Source of the DNA: Bufo bufo
Taxonomy: Eukaryota > Chordata > Amphibia > Anura > Bufonidae
Direction: 5' to 3'
NCBI RefSeq assembly: GCF_905171765.1
Contig: NC_053393.1
Coordinates: 63,643,371-63,707,370 of the forward strand
Length of the DNA stretch: 64,000 bases
The translations under genes and the position numbers were made by a program. The notes under the pieces are model-generated. The model was given only the letters and a program-made list of their open reading frames with translations. It did not search any database and had not been told where the DNA came from. Of the stretch, positions 44,765 through 56,999 are shown piece by piece. The first letter of the stretch is position 1. Each line of letters begins with the position of its first letter.

Positions 44765-45570
44765 TACATGATAAATGCCATCCGCTGAAGTAGAAGAAGC
44801 CTTCAGCTGAGTGCAGGGCCCTTTTGGCCGTTGTCGGCTTTTCTTGAAGAACCAAAACGAGCGTGTTGGGGCTCTATATACCGCCTCTCTGAAGAGAGCA
44901 GAACTACGTGGCTCCGCTGAGCGCTTCCACCTATCTGCTTCAGCAATCGGAGACCACGGATCGAGGGTCACTAAAATTTCAGGATCGACGCATAGACCTG
45001 AATAGGGGGAGACTACACTTTTTAATAAAAATAGTACGTTTTTGCAATGGGCGTCTCCAGGTTGACCGTATGGCAGAGCGATATATTCATTTTCGATTGT
45101 GTCGAATCTCTAGGACTAGTGCAGGACATGAGAGGAAATATACAGGCTTGTCTATCTTCCAGCAGCACAGGCCTCGTCAATGTGGATAAATTCCATCTAA
45201 CACAGCGTCCGCAGCGTAGCCTGCATCTGGCTGGCAAGGCATGCTGTGCCATGTAGTTCGACAGCTTGAGATCGCTGAATTGCTTTCCCCTCTGCCAGGC
45301 ACATTAGGATACGGCATTATGACGGGAGCCGCTGTGATATCCATTTTGCGCCGTATGCTCTGGTTCGCCTCCCCACCTTGTCGTGCTGCAAACATTTGTG
45401 CGGCGTTTAAAACAACGGAGAGCGGTGTCATTTCAGACATGTCACTGCAGATGCTGGCTGGGAAAAGGTGAACGGCGAGAGGCAAAGACATTTCCATTGT
45501 GCAGCCGGGAAATTGTCAGCGTGCGCCAGGACGCCAATCAATAAAAAGCCTTGATAAAATAATGTATGAA
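44765..45570. other. Low-repeat stretch
   Basis: Short open frames exist on both strands, but none resembles a known protein or has supporting splice sites. 45220-45480 is balanced and repeat-poor. Confidence 0.45.
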
Positions 45571-45676
45571 GAATGAGGTCATGTGGAGCGCCTACACTTT
45601 ACAGCGCACGTCTTGGACTGCTAGGACCAAAGGAAAGAGGAAAAGCTTTCCCTACAGAAGCTGGAAATCATTTATT

Positions 45677-45694
45677 TGGGGGGGGGGGGGGGGT
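45677..45694. repeat. Poly-G tract
   Basis: G homopolymer of about 16-17 bases. Confidence 0.85.
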
Positions 45695-45758
45695 TTCCAT
45701 GATAAGCATAAATGGCCAATGGCAAAATAGCTGCGGCAAGGGGTTAGTGACCACTTAA

Positions 45759-46166
45759 AGGGGTTGCCCAATGGAAAATATTCTATGTTTCAAACCAGCA
45801 CCTTGATCTGAATACTTTTGTTATTCATGTATTTTTTTTTAGCATAGCCAGTGAGTTATTCAATAAAATGTATCTGTATAGCGCCACCTGCTGTTTGTTT
45901 TGTTTTTTCTTATTTCTTTGTCCTGCCCACTGAGATGGCCGCACATGCTCACTTTGATCCTATAACTGCCTCCTGAGCTGTGATAGGCAGAGCATGGACA
46001 CGCCCCCTGAGCTGCAGCGGGAAAGACACTCCCCTTGAGCTTGTTATAAGTCTTGAAGAACAATGAACGGGGAGATCTCTGGATCCATGTGAGGTACAGG
46101 GCTGGTTACATATAGGATGTCATGATGTCCGATTTTCATTTTTTACATTAGTCATGGGATAACCCC
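45759..46166 (+). mobile_element. TTAA MITE, GCGCCACCTGCTG family
   Basis: Starts AGGGGTTGCCCAATGG after TTAA (45755-45758) and ends GGATAACCCCTTTAT with the right TTAA mutated. Shares TAGCGCCACCTGCTGTTT and CTGGATCCATGTGAGGT with 13434-13841 and, inverted, with 46619-47010. Confidence 0.78.
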
Positions 46167-46171
46167 TTTAT

Positions 46172-46618
46172 GGCCTCTTTCACATGAGCGAATGTTCCCT
46201 CCGGATGTGATGCATGTAGTTTACACATAGTATCCGGACTGAATCCTGACCCCTTCATTTCTATGGCTCTGTGCACATGAGCGTCGTATGTCACACAATA
46301 TTTCTGCGTTCAGGAAAAAACTAATTGCAGTGTTTTCTATATTGTGCACTTTTCATCTCTGGCTCCAAAGAAGTGAATAGGGCTTGCGTGAAAAAGGAAA
46401 GTATCCGGATGAAATGTGCTTTTCACTGATGGTAGATGGGAGATGTACATGGTTATACTTCATGCGCATGAAAAACGCATCAAAACGGATTGCGTCCGCA
46501 CAGACAAAAATGCACACACGGAACACAATTACAGAGAAACCTGACTGAAGTTGACTGCAAAACCATCAGTGTTCTCCAGAATAGATCCCGACACAATCCA
46601 TATCATATGAAAGAGGCC
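46172..46618. repeat. GGCCTCTTTCACATG foldback between two TTAA MITEs
   Basis: Starts GGCCTCTTTCACATGAGCG and ends CATATGAAAGAGGCC, followed by TAA. The interior carries TCCGGATGTGATGCATG and repeated TTTTCA words. Confidence 0.75.
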
Positions 46619-47010
46619 TAAAAGGCTCATCCCTTGAAAAAAAAAGTAAAAGGTAAAAATCATACATAATCTAGTAGATGATAATCCCTTTCTAACAAAG
46701 CTAGAACCAGCCCTGTACCTCACATGGATCCAGAGATCTCCCCAGTCATTGCTCTGCTAAATTTATTTCAAGCCGTCAGCTGGGGGCGTGTCCTTTCTGG
46801 TGCAGCGGAGTGATGGAACTGAGCATGTGCCTCCGTCTCAGTGAGCAGGACAGAGAAATTAGAAAAAGAACAAACAGCAAGTGGAGCTATACAGAGATTT
46901 CACTGAATAACTCAGCGGCTAGGCTAAATTGTTAATTATATGCAATCACAAATGAATTTAGATCCAGGTGCTGATTTGAAAACTGTAGAATATTTTTGGA
47001 GGGACAACCC
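46619..47010 (-). mobile_element. TTAA MITE, GCGCCACCTGCTG family, inverted copy
   Basis: On the minus strand it opens GGGGTTGTCCCTCC after TTAA (47011-47014), then reads TCTGTATAGCTCCACTTGCTG and, near the far end, TCTCTGGATCCATGTGAGGT. It is in the opposite orientation to 45759-46166. Confidence 0.75.
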
Positions 47011-47254
47011 CATTAAGCCGTTTTTTAACACTCAAATTAGGAGCTGGCATTCAGTTCTCTGCTTAGCTCACCATGAACAAAAGGATCGAGTAATTGCAAT
47101 CCAGCATGCCTGATCCTGATCTCCCCTGACACCTGCAATCAAGGGAGGATCACTAGGACCACCTAAACATTAGACAGTTGGCCAGAAACACCAAAATAGT
47201 CAGGATCAGCCGAAAAACCTTTGGAGGCTCTTTTTTATTTATAATTACCGCTTA

Positions 47255-47364
47255 CAAATTTTTAGCTAAAAATTTTTTTTTCAATTGGTCTATATTAAAA
47301 ATATTGAGCTGTTCTGTCACAAAGGGTTACCTGTTTGTCTAGCTGTGTGAATGGTACTTCCACT

Positions 47365-47395
<31 letters not shown>

Positions 47396-47660
47396 TCATC
47401 TAATAAAAAACTTCTCTCAAAACTACTAAGAGGTCATACGCATCATTCTTATCAGTAAGATGAGAACTGAGCTATAGTGAGTGTTTATAATGTCAGAGAG
47501 CAGAGATAAGGAGCCCGTCAGCTTCCTAACTGAAGGAAAAAAAGAGAAAATCCAGAGGCTGCTACTAGAGCATCTCAGCTCTGTACAGAAAAAAGGATTC
47601 CATATTTTTAATAAAGACCAATTTAAAAAATTATTTTAGCTCAAAATGAGTACAATGCAA
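47255..47660. repeat. AT-rich foldback with poly-G
   Basis: TTTTTCAATTGGTCTATATT with AATATTGAGCTG on the left and ATAAAGACCAATTTAAAAAA with TATTTTAGCTC on the right. A G run of 21 lies at 47375-47395. Confidence 0.6.
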
Positions 47661-47887
47661 ATAAAAAAAAAATTAAAAAAAAAAAACAAACGCTGCCCCC
47701 AAAAGATGTCCATAAACTTAAAGTGTATGGCCAGTGTAAGGAAGGGAGATAAACTGTAATTTACACCCATGCAGAACAAAGGGTCATTCAAGCTGAAACC
47801 CATAAAGCCAAAAACCCTTGCACCTCACCGCGGCAGATGTCGAGGAACAGTCTCCCTGACCCACAGGGATTCTGAAAGTGAAAGGCG

Positions 47888-48155
47888 AGGCTATATTCAC
47901 ACGGCAGAATTTAAGGCTGAAAAATAAGATGCAGATTAGTAAGAGAAGCCGTGGTAGAAATCCGAGAGTCTGCCCTGGATATGCAGTTTGATAAGTGACG
48001 GATCCCATACGCAGAAACCATCACAAGTGAGCTGTCACTTGATACCCGCTTGGTGGATTTCACATTGGGAGGCGGTGCTGCGGCAGATTTCATGTGGATA
48101 TCGGCACAGAATAGTATTCAAAATGTCTGTGAAAAGGACGCGGTGTGAACATAGC
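47888..48155. repeat. Foldback MITE, GGCTATATTCACACGG ends
   Basis: Left GGCTATATTCACACGGCAG pairs with right GCGGTGTGAACATAGCC, followed by TTA. The interior is CCGCAG-rich. Confidence 0.75.
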
Positions 48156-48769
48156 CTTAGGGGCAACTTTGACTCACCTGAGACGTCTCCAATTCGCAGT
48201 AAGGAAAAGCAAAAACCTCTTTCTTGAGACACTTGACTGCTCTCCCTCCTAACCCCTCAAGACACATGCATGCTCGGTTCGGCCAAACAAGTGTGTATCC
48301 TGAGTGGGGAGAGAGGAGCCCCCTCTGCCAGCAGCTCACCTACCAGACATCCGGTGTTGGGGGAGAGTCCGGAGGGACCTCATTGATGGAGTTCTGGGTT
48401 TGGATGACATTTTTGGCCAGTTTTACTTTAGATTAGAAAAGGAACATAACTCATCTCTCTCCCCAAATCCACACATGGAAAGACGCCCTCGCGGGTCAAC
48501 AAATGACACAAATCTCATTTCACACAACACTGCATTCTGCAAGCGGTTGAGAACTAAAAAGGAAGGACACAATGAATAAGGGCCTCAGCAAATCCAAGCT
48601 GGCCGGTGACACTGCAGAGAGCCAAAACTGCCGGGCACTGATTGACCTCATGCTCTGCAAGTATCAGATACTCCGCCATGACCGCTCGCCGACCTGCAAC
48701 GAGCTTTCCAGTTTCTAGATATGGATGACTTATTATCAAAGGGCAGAGTTTTCATTTACCGGCATCAGT

Positions 48770-49010
48770 GGTGACTAGTGCTGAGTGAACTTGTGTTTTA
48801 AGTTCGGCGCCTAAAGTTGGGGTTCGGGTTATTGAAGAATCGAGTTATGGATTCTAAATTCCGTTATGGTCCGTGGTAGCGGAATCCAAAACGCGATTCT
48901 TTGATAACCCAAGTTCGCTTAACAATAGCGGTGACCAAAACCAGCTGATCAGTGGAGATGCTCCATGTGGGACCCCTACCAATCTGATATTGATGACTTC
49001 TACTGACAAC
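48770..49010. repeat. Degenerate repeat fragments
   Basis: GTTCGGCGCCTAAAGTTG and inverted GAATCCRTAAC/GCGGAATCC-type words around 48800-48930, then a TTAA-family piece (CAGCTGATCAGTGG). No clear borders. Confidence 0.4.
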
Positions 49011-49019
49011 GTCATCAAT

Positions 49020-51370
49020 ATGTAGAAATCAGAAAACCACCATATTCACCATGAACCATGATGCTGCGCCCTTTAAGCCATTAGGTCTATAATTTTCTGC
49101 GCCCCATTTTGGAGCAACACGATTTTGCTTTGATTACAGACTTTAGGTCCTTTTTCTACAGTCTGACAAAGTATAGAACACACCGACTGAATGTACGCTC
49201 AACGCCAAGGAGGAGAAGAGTAATTACGGTATCTCGTGGCCTTAAAAGTTACAGCACAGAAAATCTAAATATACAGTACAAGGAGAAAATAACCCAGCGA
49301 GAAAATAAAGCATCAAGCAACGCTCCGTCCTCGCCATTCTGCCCATAATTACGAATGTTCCTGACCTCCCGCTGTACGCCTTTACCTTCTTAGAAACTCG
49401 ACAGGGCTTATAAACAGCCAAACGAGCAAATCAACTAAATATCAGTAGACAATGTCTAGGAGGCACACAATGTGGACTATCTGCAAAAAACTACAGATGG
49501 CACGTGGATGAAAAATATGGTTGTGTGCGTGAGGCCTTAGACTGACGTGTTTCCAAACCAGCAACGAACAATCAGAAAATTACTAAAGAAAATAGATAGA
49601 GATAGAGATATATATATATATATATCTAATAAAAAAAAGGGGTCAAAAACCTATACCTTTTCTTTCCTACCCTCTTAGAGACTACAGGAAGGTTAGAATT
49701 AGACTCTAATCTAGCTTTAGATATAGATGGCAGGGTGGGTTAGGAAATGGGCTCTTTGTGCCCATCGTCTACCTGACAAGTCTATCAGTCTCCACTTATT
49801 TAGCGTCTCCCGAGGATTGGAGAAAATTAGGGAAAGCAGGTGTTCAAACTAAAAACTCCTCAAATCAACCATCAAATTCTTCAATCTGCGAAACCTGAAG
49901 CTGTAATCGGAGAAGAATCCTACAACTCGCGAGCCAAATGAAGCTATCAGAGATCTGGATTCTATTACTACCTTTTAGAAATCCCCTGAGGCAAACTCGG
50001 GGCAAGAAGCGGCTCCACGCTCTATGTCCTACAATAAAGAGTTATGAAACACGCCATTCACTGCATTCTCTCTACGTTCCTACATACTTTTTTTTATACA
50101 AAAGCTTTTTGGCTCGTTTCTGTGGACTAATTAGTCTCTGGGGAATATAGGAAAAGTTGCCCAGACTAGAGATATTTGTAACTAACACAATGGCCATTTT
50201 TACTTGGAGCTGTAACACTCTGATAATTTGGGGTTTATTGGGGAGATCTTAAAGGGGTATTCCTATTATATCAAGTTTCCCCCATCCACAGGGCTCACAG
50301 GATATGACATCACAGGAAATAAGAAAGAGCGGCACATGGACCTGGTCATGTGACCACAACCCAGAACGGGATATAGGAGCAATAAAAAGGTAAAAGAAAT
50401 ACATTACAAAATTACACAGTGACATTCATGAATGATTAACTTAAAGGACGTTGATGGAAACGAGGGAAAAAAAAAAAAACCTCTTTAAAGGAGTTCCCTA
50501 TTCGGACAACCCCTTCTATAAACAAGAACATGTTGGAAATCAAGGAAGGAGCGCGAGGCTCGATAAGACTCCTACAGCAGCCAGTACAGGGAAAATGTGG
50601 TATTACACGGTGCCCGTTCAAGAATGTCAAAAAGAGCTGGAGTCGTTCTGTGCAACAGCTCTCCGCTATGGCTTATAGAACTGGTTTCAGAAGGATGAAC
50701 GAGCTTCCAATGGGTTGTAAAGACATACCTCACACCTAATCACATTTTAGATTGGAAGAGATGCTGGTGCACACTGAGCAATACAGCTGCAGGTGGGGGG
50801 CAACCTTCCGACACCTGCCAAGCATAGTGCTCACTGGGTATCAAGATGGTTCCCTCAGTAACTTTACTAATCACCGCATGCGCTAACCTCTTTCCATGCC
50901 CAGCTGAACATAAGAGTATGCATGGACTTTCCAGGAGCCAAACAGATCTCTTGTATATGGAGCCTAGATTAAATAGGTGTCTTTAGGACACTCTCCAAAA
51001 CTGCATCATCAAAACCCACCGGGAAAGGAGAAATATAGGGATTGTTCTTTGAGAGCTAAGACATTCCTTCCAGACAATCGCCTGCTCATCAGTGGAGGTG
51101 ACTGCTGCATTTACAGCAATATCCTCCACAGTTTGCAGAGGAGCGATCACTAATTCCATCGCTCATCCCCATACAGAACCATTGTTTGCCAGCAGCAGAG
51201 GCTGTTTGACGCCACGATCTGCTGCAGACAAACAATTTAGGTGTCCCTGTTTGAACGGAGAAGCAAATACGCAAGTAAGTGCGCAACCTCATTAAATTCT
51301 ATGGCAGACAGCCGAGAACAAGCTATCAGCCCCATAGAGGTGAATTGGGAGGCAGCGCACACTCATGACC
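49020..51370. other. Mostly low-repeat stretch
   Basis: An (TA)n tract near 49608-49627, an A run near 50466-50480 and a TTAAAGGGGTATTCC start near 50250. No exon recognised on either strand. Confidence 0.45.
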
Positions 51371-51377
51371 AATGCAT

Positions 51378-52256
51378 AGAGTTTTCTTTATTTTCATGAC
51401 TATGAAGGCATCAAAACTATGAATTAACACATGTGGAATTATATACATAACAAACAAGTGTGAAACAACTGAAAATATGTCATATTCTAGGTTCTTCAAA
51501 GTAGCCACCTTTTGCTTTGATTACTGCTTTGCACACTCTTGGCATTCTCTTGATGAGCTTCAAGAGGTAGTCCCCTGAAATGGTCTTCCAACAGTCTTGA
51601 AGGAGTTCCCAGAGATGCTTAGCACTTGTTGGCCCTTTTTCCTTCACTCTGCGGTCCAGCTCACCCCAAACCATCTCGATTGGGTTCAGGTCCGGTGACT
51701 GTGGAGGCCAGGTCATCTGGCGCAGCACCCCATCACTCTCCTTCATGGTCAAATAGCCCTTACTTTCAAAGTTTTCCCAATTTTTCGGCTGACTGACTGA
51801 CCTTCATTTCTTAAAGTAATGATGGCCACTCGTTTTTCTTTACTTAGCTGCTTTTTTCTTGCCATAATACAAATTCTAACACTCTATTCAGTAGGACTAT
51901 CAGCTGTGTATCCACCTGACTTCTCCTCAACGCCACTGATGGTCCCAACCCCATTTATAAGGCAAGAAATCCCACTTATTAAACCTGACAGGGCACACCT
52001 GTGAAGTGAAAACCATTTCAGGGGACTACCTCTTGAAGCTCATCAAGAGAATGCCAAGAGTGTGCAAAGCAGTAATCAAAGCAAAAGGTGGCTACTTTGA
52101 AGAACCTAGAATATGACATATTTTCAGTTGTTTCACACTTGTTTGTTATGTATATAATTCCACATGTGTTAACTCATAGTTTTGATGCCTTCATAGTCAT
52201 GAAAATAAAGAAAACTCTTTTAAAGAGAAGGTGTGTCTAAACTTTGGTCTGTACTG
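51378..52256. mobile_element. Tc1-derived foldback made of two inverted 3' ends
   Basis: Arms of about 207 bp (51378-51584 and 52012-52218) are near-perfect inverted copies, each carrying the C-terminal end of a Tc1-type transposase gene and its 3' flank. The right side keeps a terminal inverted repeat ending AACTTTGGTCTGTACTG (to 52256); the matching left terminus is missing. The loop 51585-52011 holds more transposase sequence and unrelated AT-rich DNA. Confidence 0.88.
51480..51752 (-). pseudogene. Tc1-like transposase, C-terminal fragment
   Basis: Open for about 90 codons; contains WPPQSPDLNPIEMVWGELD with the catalytic Glu of the DDE triad and later KRMPRVCKAVIKAKGGYF, the conserved C-terminus. 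The N-terminal DNA-binding domain and the two Asp residues are absent. It is a different Tc1 family from the element at 26355. Confidence 0.92.
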
Positions 52257-52865
52257 CATATCTCTATGTAGTGCTGCACAGGAGAAAAGCAATGTATTGC
52301 TGGTCCCCCCGGCTCAAAAGGAGTTTGTGGAAATATCTGCCTTCGTTTGCAGCTGAGGATTTTCATGAGAAACACTTGCTGCTGCTCTATGAATCGTCAG
52401 ATGTGTAATTAATCACTGTCCTATCGGAGGAGCGGGGAGATGGCTCCCCTCACTTCTGTACGCGGCTCGCAGTACCACAATGACATCACTACATGTGAAT
52501 GGTAGATGCCCTGAGACACAGCACGGCCGTAAAACCTGCGCCTGGCTCCGCACATGTAATACATGGGAGCGGAAGAATTACATACAACAGCAGTGGTCTC
52601 CATCCTCAGCAGGCAGTCTATGATCTAACCACTCTACTGGGATACAGAAGCCTCTGGAGATGTACCCTGGGAGTAGTTCCAGATATATAGGTTTTATACA
52701 AAATTTTTAGGCTATAGCGGACCATTAGGGTGTAGCTTTGCAGGAAAGGGACTTGGCGTACGCATAATTCTGGCGCAAAATCAGTCAACCGATAGGTGCT
52801 GTCAAGTCAAACAAAAGTGTCCACAGACGCAGCACATTTATTATCCAGCCTGAGCTGTCTATTCT

Positions 52866-53180
52866 AAGGCCCCATTCACACAAAGTTTTTTGCCAGTGGA
52901 CTTTGGCGTGCCTTCTGTGCCAAAAAGCCTCCAGGAGCCGCACTGGGTCTGCTTCCCACCGTCTTCGATGGGAGGCCCCCCCTGCACTTCATGCGGCCAC
53001 AGACTGAGCTAAGAACGGACACGGCAAAGTGTCGGACAGACGCACTGGAGACCTCGGCAGGTGTCCGCTGCACCGCCAAGGAGAGCACTAGATGGATGGT
53101 GCACAGGGGATCATCTATACTGAATACTACTGTAGCAAAACACCATTTCATTTGGTTGTCCAGCAAAAAAACATTTTTTT
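52866..53180. repeat. Partial GGCCCCATTCACAC repeat
   Basis: TAA followed by GGCCCCATTCACACAAAG; interior CCTCCAGGAGCCGC. No matching right end found. Confidence 0.45.
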
Positions 53181-53470
53181 TGTTTTTGTTTGTTTTAAAT
53201 GGCCTCGAAAAGGCATAAAATACTAAAAGGCATCATAAGACATAGCATCTTACCCATGCTCCGACACTTCCAAGTAACCAGCCAGGAGGAGTGGTCACTT
53301 TTCCGTGCTGAGAAGGAAGGAGGACGGACCCAGAACATGTCAGAACCGCAGTGGTGGAGGATCGGTAAGGTGAATACTCTTATTTTATTTGCTGGACAAG
53401 CCCTTTAAGCCTCTGGATAAAAACAAGGCTCCCAAGTGAGGGCAGCGCAGTGCAGACAGGTTCCCTTTAA

Positions 53471-54000
53471 GGGTACTTTCACACTAATGGTTTTTCTTTT
53501 CCGGTATAGAGTTCCATCCTAGGGGCTCAATACCTGAAAAAGAACTGATCAGTTTTATCCTAATGCATTCTGAATGGAGAGCAATCCGTTCAGGATGCAT
53601 CAGTTCAGTCCATTTTACGTTTTTTTGGCCGGGGAAAATAACGCAGCATGCTGCAGTTTTCTCTCCGGCTAAAAATCCTGAACACTTGCCGGAATGCCGG
53701 ATCCGGATCCAATTTCCTATAAAATGCATTAATGCCAGATCCTGCCCCAAGTGTTCTGGAAAAAAAAAAGATCCGGTTTTGCGGTCTGTGCATGCGCAGA
53801 CCTTTAAAAATGAGAACAAAAATAAATAAATACCGGATCCGTTTTTCCAGATGACAAGCGGAAAGATGGATCCGGTATTGCAATGCATTTGTGAGACGGA
53901 TCCGCATGCGAATCAGTCTCACAAAGGCATCAGTTTGCGTCCGGATTGCCGGCGACGGAACTGCCTGCCGGAATCCTCTGCCGCAAGTGTGAAAGTACCC
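53471..54000. mobile_element. 530-bp foldback MITE, GGGTACTTTCACAC ends
   Basis: Starts GGGTACTTTCACACTAATGG and ends CCGCAAGTGTGAAAGTACCC. The arms contain GGATGCATCAGTTCAG, CCGGATCCGG and GCATTAATGCCAG palindromes. Flanks TAA and CAA. Related to 4528, 7215 and 37038. Confidence 0.82.
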
Positions 54001-54982
54001 CAAGGTGGTTAACACATGCCACTTGAGTAGCCCTCAGAATGAGGAGTTCACCACTTTTTGAAAACAAAATTAGAGGAGCTTAAATTTATAATTTATAAGT
54101 TGATGAAAGCGGACAATTTCAAACCATAAAGGCCATTTGTGGAGTGAAATTTAACAACGAGTGATCATTTAAAGTAGTTCCATTCCGATAACCTATCCCC
54201 TGTCTACATAGTAGGTTATAAATCGGGCTGCCTGCAGCCACCACTAGGGGGAGCTCAGTGCATAGGAATGTATACAGTCATCTCTGACAGACAGAAGCTG
54301 TAAATCATTTCCCCCTTGTGGTGGCTGCAGGAAATGCAGTCAATCTATGAAGCTAAACATACTGAAGAACCTTACTAGGTTCCAAAAATAAGATTATACT
54401 GCTGTCTACTATCCAGGGGACCAACTATAAGCCACCACATTACTGAGCCGTTCTACAGACCACAACCTATACTAGTGCCCCCCACCCCCACAATAGCTAC
54501 TTGTGTCCATAATGTGGGAAGTGGGTGCTCCATAAAAGTGCTTCCACCAAGCCCGAGTCTACTTGTATTGCAAGGGATAATATTTAGCATAAAAAGGGAG
54601 GGGGGGGGGGGGTCCTTACTGAATAAGCAGATTGTAAACCCTGCCATAAAGGGCAGTTAGTCATGATTAGTATTAAATTTGTAAGACATTTAGAGTTTAC
54701 TTCCATTCCACATGTATTAGAAATTAGCCTCACCGCCGTCTGCGCAGGAAGCAGGAGGGGCGCACGAGAGGTGAAGATAAGGATGATTGATTTATAGGAA
54801 TGTCCACATTAGGGGCAGAGCTGCAATCATTAGTAAATGGGGCTATTACAGGCACGGCCGGCGGCTCCTGCTCGCAGCCGTGCTCCAGGACATCTCCGCT
54901 CCGTACACATGGAACCATTCTAGAATGAAAACGCTGCACAAGGCAAAACACGTGTAAGGTGGCCCCTGGGTTAGAAGCTTAA

Positions 54983-55325
54983 AGGGGTTGTCTCACTTCA
55001 GCAAATGGCATTTATCATGTAGACAGCGCTGATACAAGGCACTTACTAATGTATTGTGGTTGTCCATATTGTTTTCATATGCAGATGTCCATCGAGTTCT
55101 AGGCTCCTCTTCATCCAAGATGGCTGCACTGCTCCTCAGATTTCTTGATGCACACTGTGCATTTATAGTCCAAGACACTTTCTGCTTGTCCAGCCCTGTA
55201 CGTGGATTGGCCAGCACTGCTCATGTGCGAAGTGCTGGCCAATCCGAGGGCAAGAGGAAGTGCCTTGGACAATCAGATGCAGTGTGTATCAAGTAGTCTG
55301 AGAACCTATCACTGATTGGCAGCCT
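54983..55325. repeat. Left part of a TTAA-type repeat
   Basis: TTAA (54979-54982), then AGGGGTTGTCTCACTTCAGC; inverted relative of 44690-44760. It runs into a hairpin and the 41-bp array. Confidence 0.6.
55206..55250. repeat. Perfect hairpin
   Basis: GGATTGGCCAGCACT pairs exactly with AGTGCTGGCCAATCC across a 12-base loop. Confidence 0.92.
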
Positions 55326-55357
55326 TTCCCCTATGAGGAGGCGGTCCTATCACCAAC

Positions 55358-56188
55358 AGGACCACCTCCTCATAGAGGGAAGGCTGTCAGTCACTGATAG
55401 GACCGCCTCCTCATAGAGGGAAGGCTGTCAGTCACTGATAGGACCGCCTCCTCATAGAGGGAAGGCTGTCAGTCACTGATAGGACCGCCTCCTCATAGAG
55501 GGAAGGCTGTCAGTCACTGATAGGACCGACTCCTCATAGAGGGAAGGCTGTCAGTCACTGATAGGACCGTCTCATCATAGAGGGAAGGCTGTCAGTCACT
55601 GATAGGACCGCCTCATCATAGAGGGAAGGCTGTCAGTCACTGATAGGACCGCCTCCTCATAGAGGGAAGGCTGTCAGTCACTGATAGGACCGCCTCCTCA
55701 TAGAGGGAAGGCTGTCAGTCACTGATAGGACCGTCTCATCATAGAGGGAAGGCTGTCAGTCACTGATAGGACCGTCTCATCATAGAGGGAAGGCTGTCAG
55801 TCACTGATAGGACCGTCTCATCATAGAGGGAAGCCTGTCAGTCACTGATAGGACCGTCTCATCATAGAGGGAAGCCTGTCAGTCACTGATAGGACCGCCT
55901 CCTCATAGAGGGAAGGCTGTCAGTCACTGATAGGACCGCCTCCTCATAGAGGGAAGGCTGTCAGTCACTGATAGGACCTCCTCCTCATAGAGGGAAGGCT
56001 GTCAGTCACTGATAGGACCTCCTCCTCATAGAGGGAAGGCTGTCAGTCACTGATAGGACCTCCTCCTCATAGAGGGAAGGCTGTCAATCACTGATAGGAC
56101 CACCGCCTCCTCATAGAGGGAAGGCTGTCAATCACTGATAGGACCACCGCCTCCTCATAGAGGGAAGGCTGTCAATCACTGATAGGAC
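55358..56188. repeat. 41-bp tandem array, about 20 copies
   Basis: Unit of 41 bp containing CATAGAGGGAAGGCTGTCAG and TCACTGATAGGACC. Variants cluster in adjacent runs: GCCTCC, GTCTCATC, TCCTCC, and two final 44-bp units with ACCGCCTCC. Immediately before it, CCTATGAGGAGGCGGTCCTA is the inverted form of the unit, so the array grew from one arm of a hairpin. Confidence 0.95.
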
Positions 56189-56359
56189 CACCTCTTACTT
56201 CAAAGTCCAGAATAAGCAAGAATTTATATGAATGAAATACAAATTATACTGAATCTTTTCCGATAAAACTATATACCAATCTGCTCAACTCCTCCTGCTC
56301 TGTAACCTGCGGTTTGCAGCTCAAACACCATGTTGAAAGTGACAGGTTCCCTTTAAGAT

Positions 56360-56685
56360 AACTAGATTTATTACAAACACTACATATAGACGATTCTTAA
56401 AGGCTATAGACACCTCTGCAACAATATAAATTAAATGTATGCATTCTGGATTAAAAAATAACATCATTGAATTTTTTTTAGAATTTGGAATTGTTCTGCA
56501 GCCTGCATGTATCCCAGTACATAGAAGGCTGCAGAATGCCACTGTGTGAGGGCTAGGTCCCCAGCAGTTCCTGTGAAAGCCTGAGCTCTGTTGAATTATG
56601 ATCAAATCCAACTTGATTGACCAATTACAAAAATGTATTTTATCTTAAAAAGTTAATAAAATAAGGTGTCAGACTTTATTAAAGT
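56360..56685. other. Non-coding stretch
   Basis: No element borders or exon seen. Confidence 0.5.
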
Positions 56686-56689
56686 TTCT

Positions 56690-56995
56690 GCTCATTATGA
56701 TGTCCATTTATTTATTTATGTAAGACTTACATGTTCTTCGGAGATTGCGTCCCTCACATCGTTCCCCATCTCTATTGGGGCTCATCATCTAAATTCCAAA
56801 ATAACCTAGCAGTACGGGGAGAGGGAGGGTGAAGAACGGGAGGCAACAGCAATGGTCACAGGAAACTTATTCAAGCATGGAAGAACATACAAACCATGCA
56901 GATGTGGCTCCGTCACATTCGAGCCCAGGACCCCAGTACTGAATAACCTGCTATGGTGGTCTGGGAGGCACAATTCATATCCCCCTATAGAGGCT
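56690..56995 (-). repeat. Degenerate SINE copy (minus strand)
   Basis: GAACATACAAACCATGCAGA, ATTGGGGCTCATCATCTAAA and a B-box-like remnant near TTCGAGCCC (56918-56926) match the two better SINE copies in order and spacing. Confidence 0.62.
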
Positions 56996-56999
56996 TCCA

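Noticed and set aside
55358..56188. Possible CRISPR-like array
   Set aside because: Units are contiguous with no unique spacers, in a vertebrate intron; it is a minisatellite.
54979..56356. A single TTAA-to-TTAA element spanning the 41-bp array
   Set aside because: The left and right ends belong to different repeat families (AGGGGTTGTCTCAC versus ACAGGTTCCCT), so the two TTAA sites do not pair.
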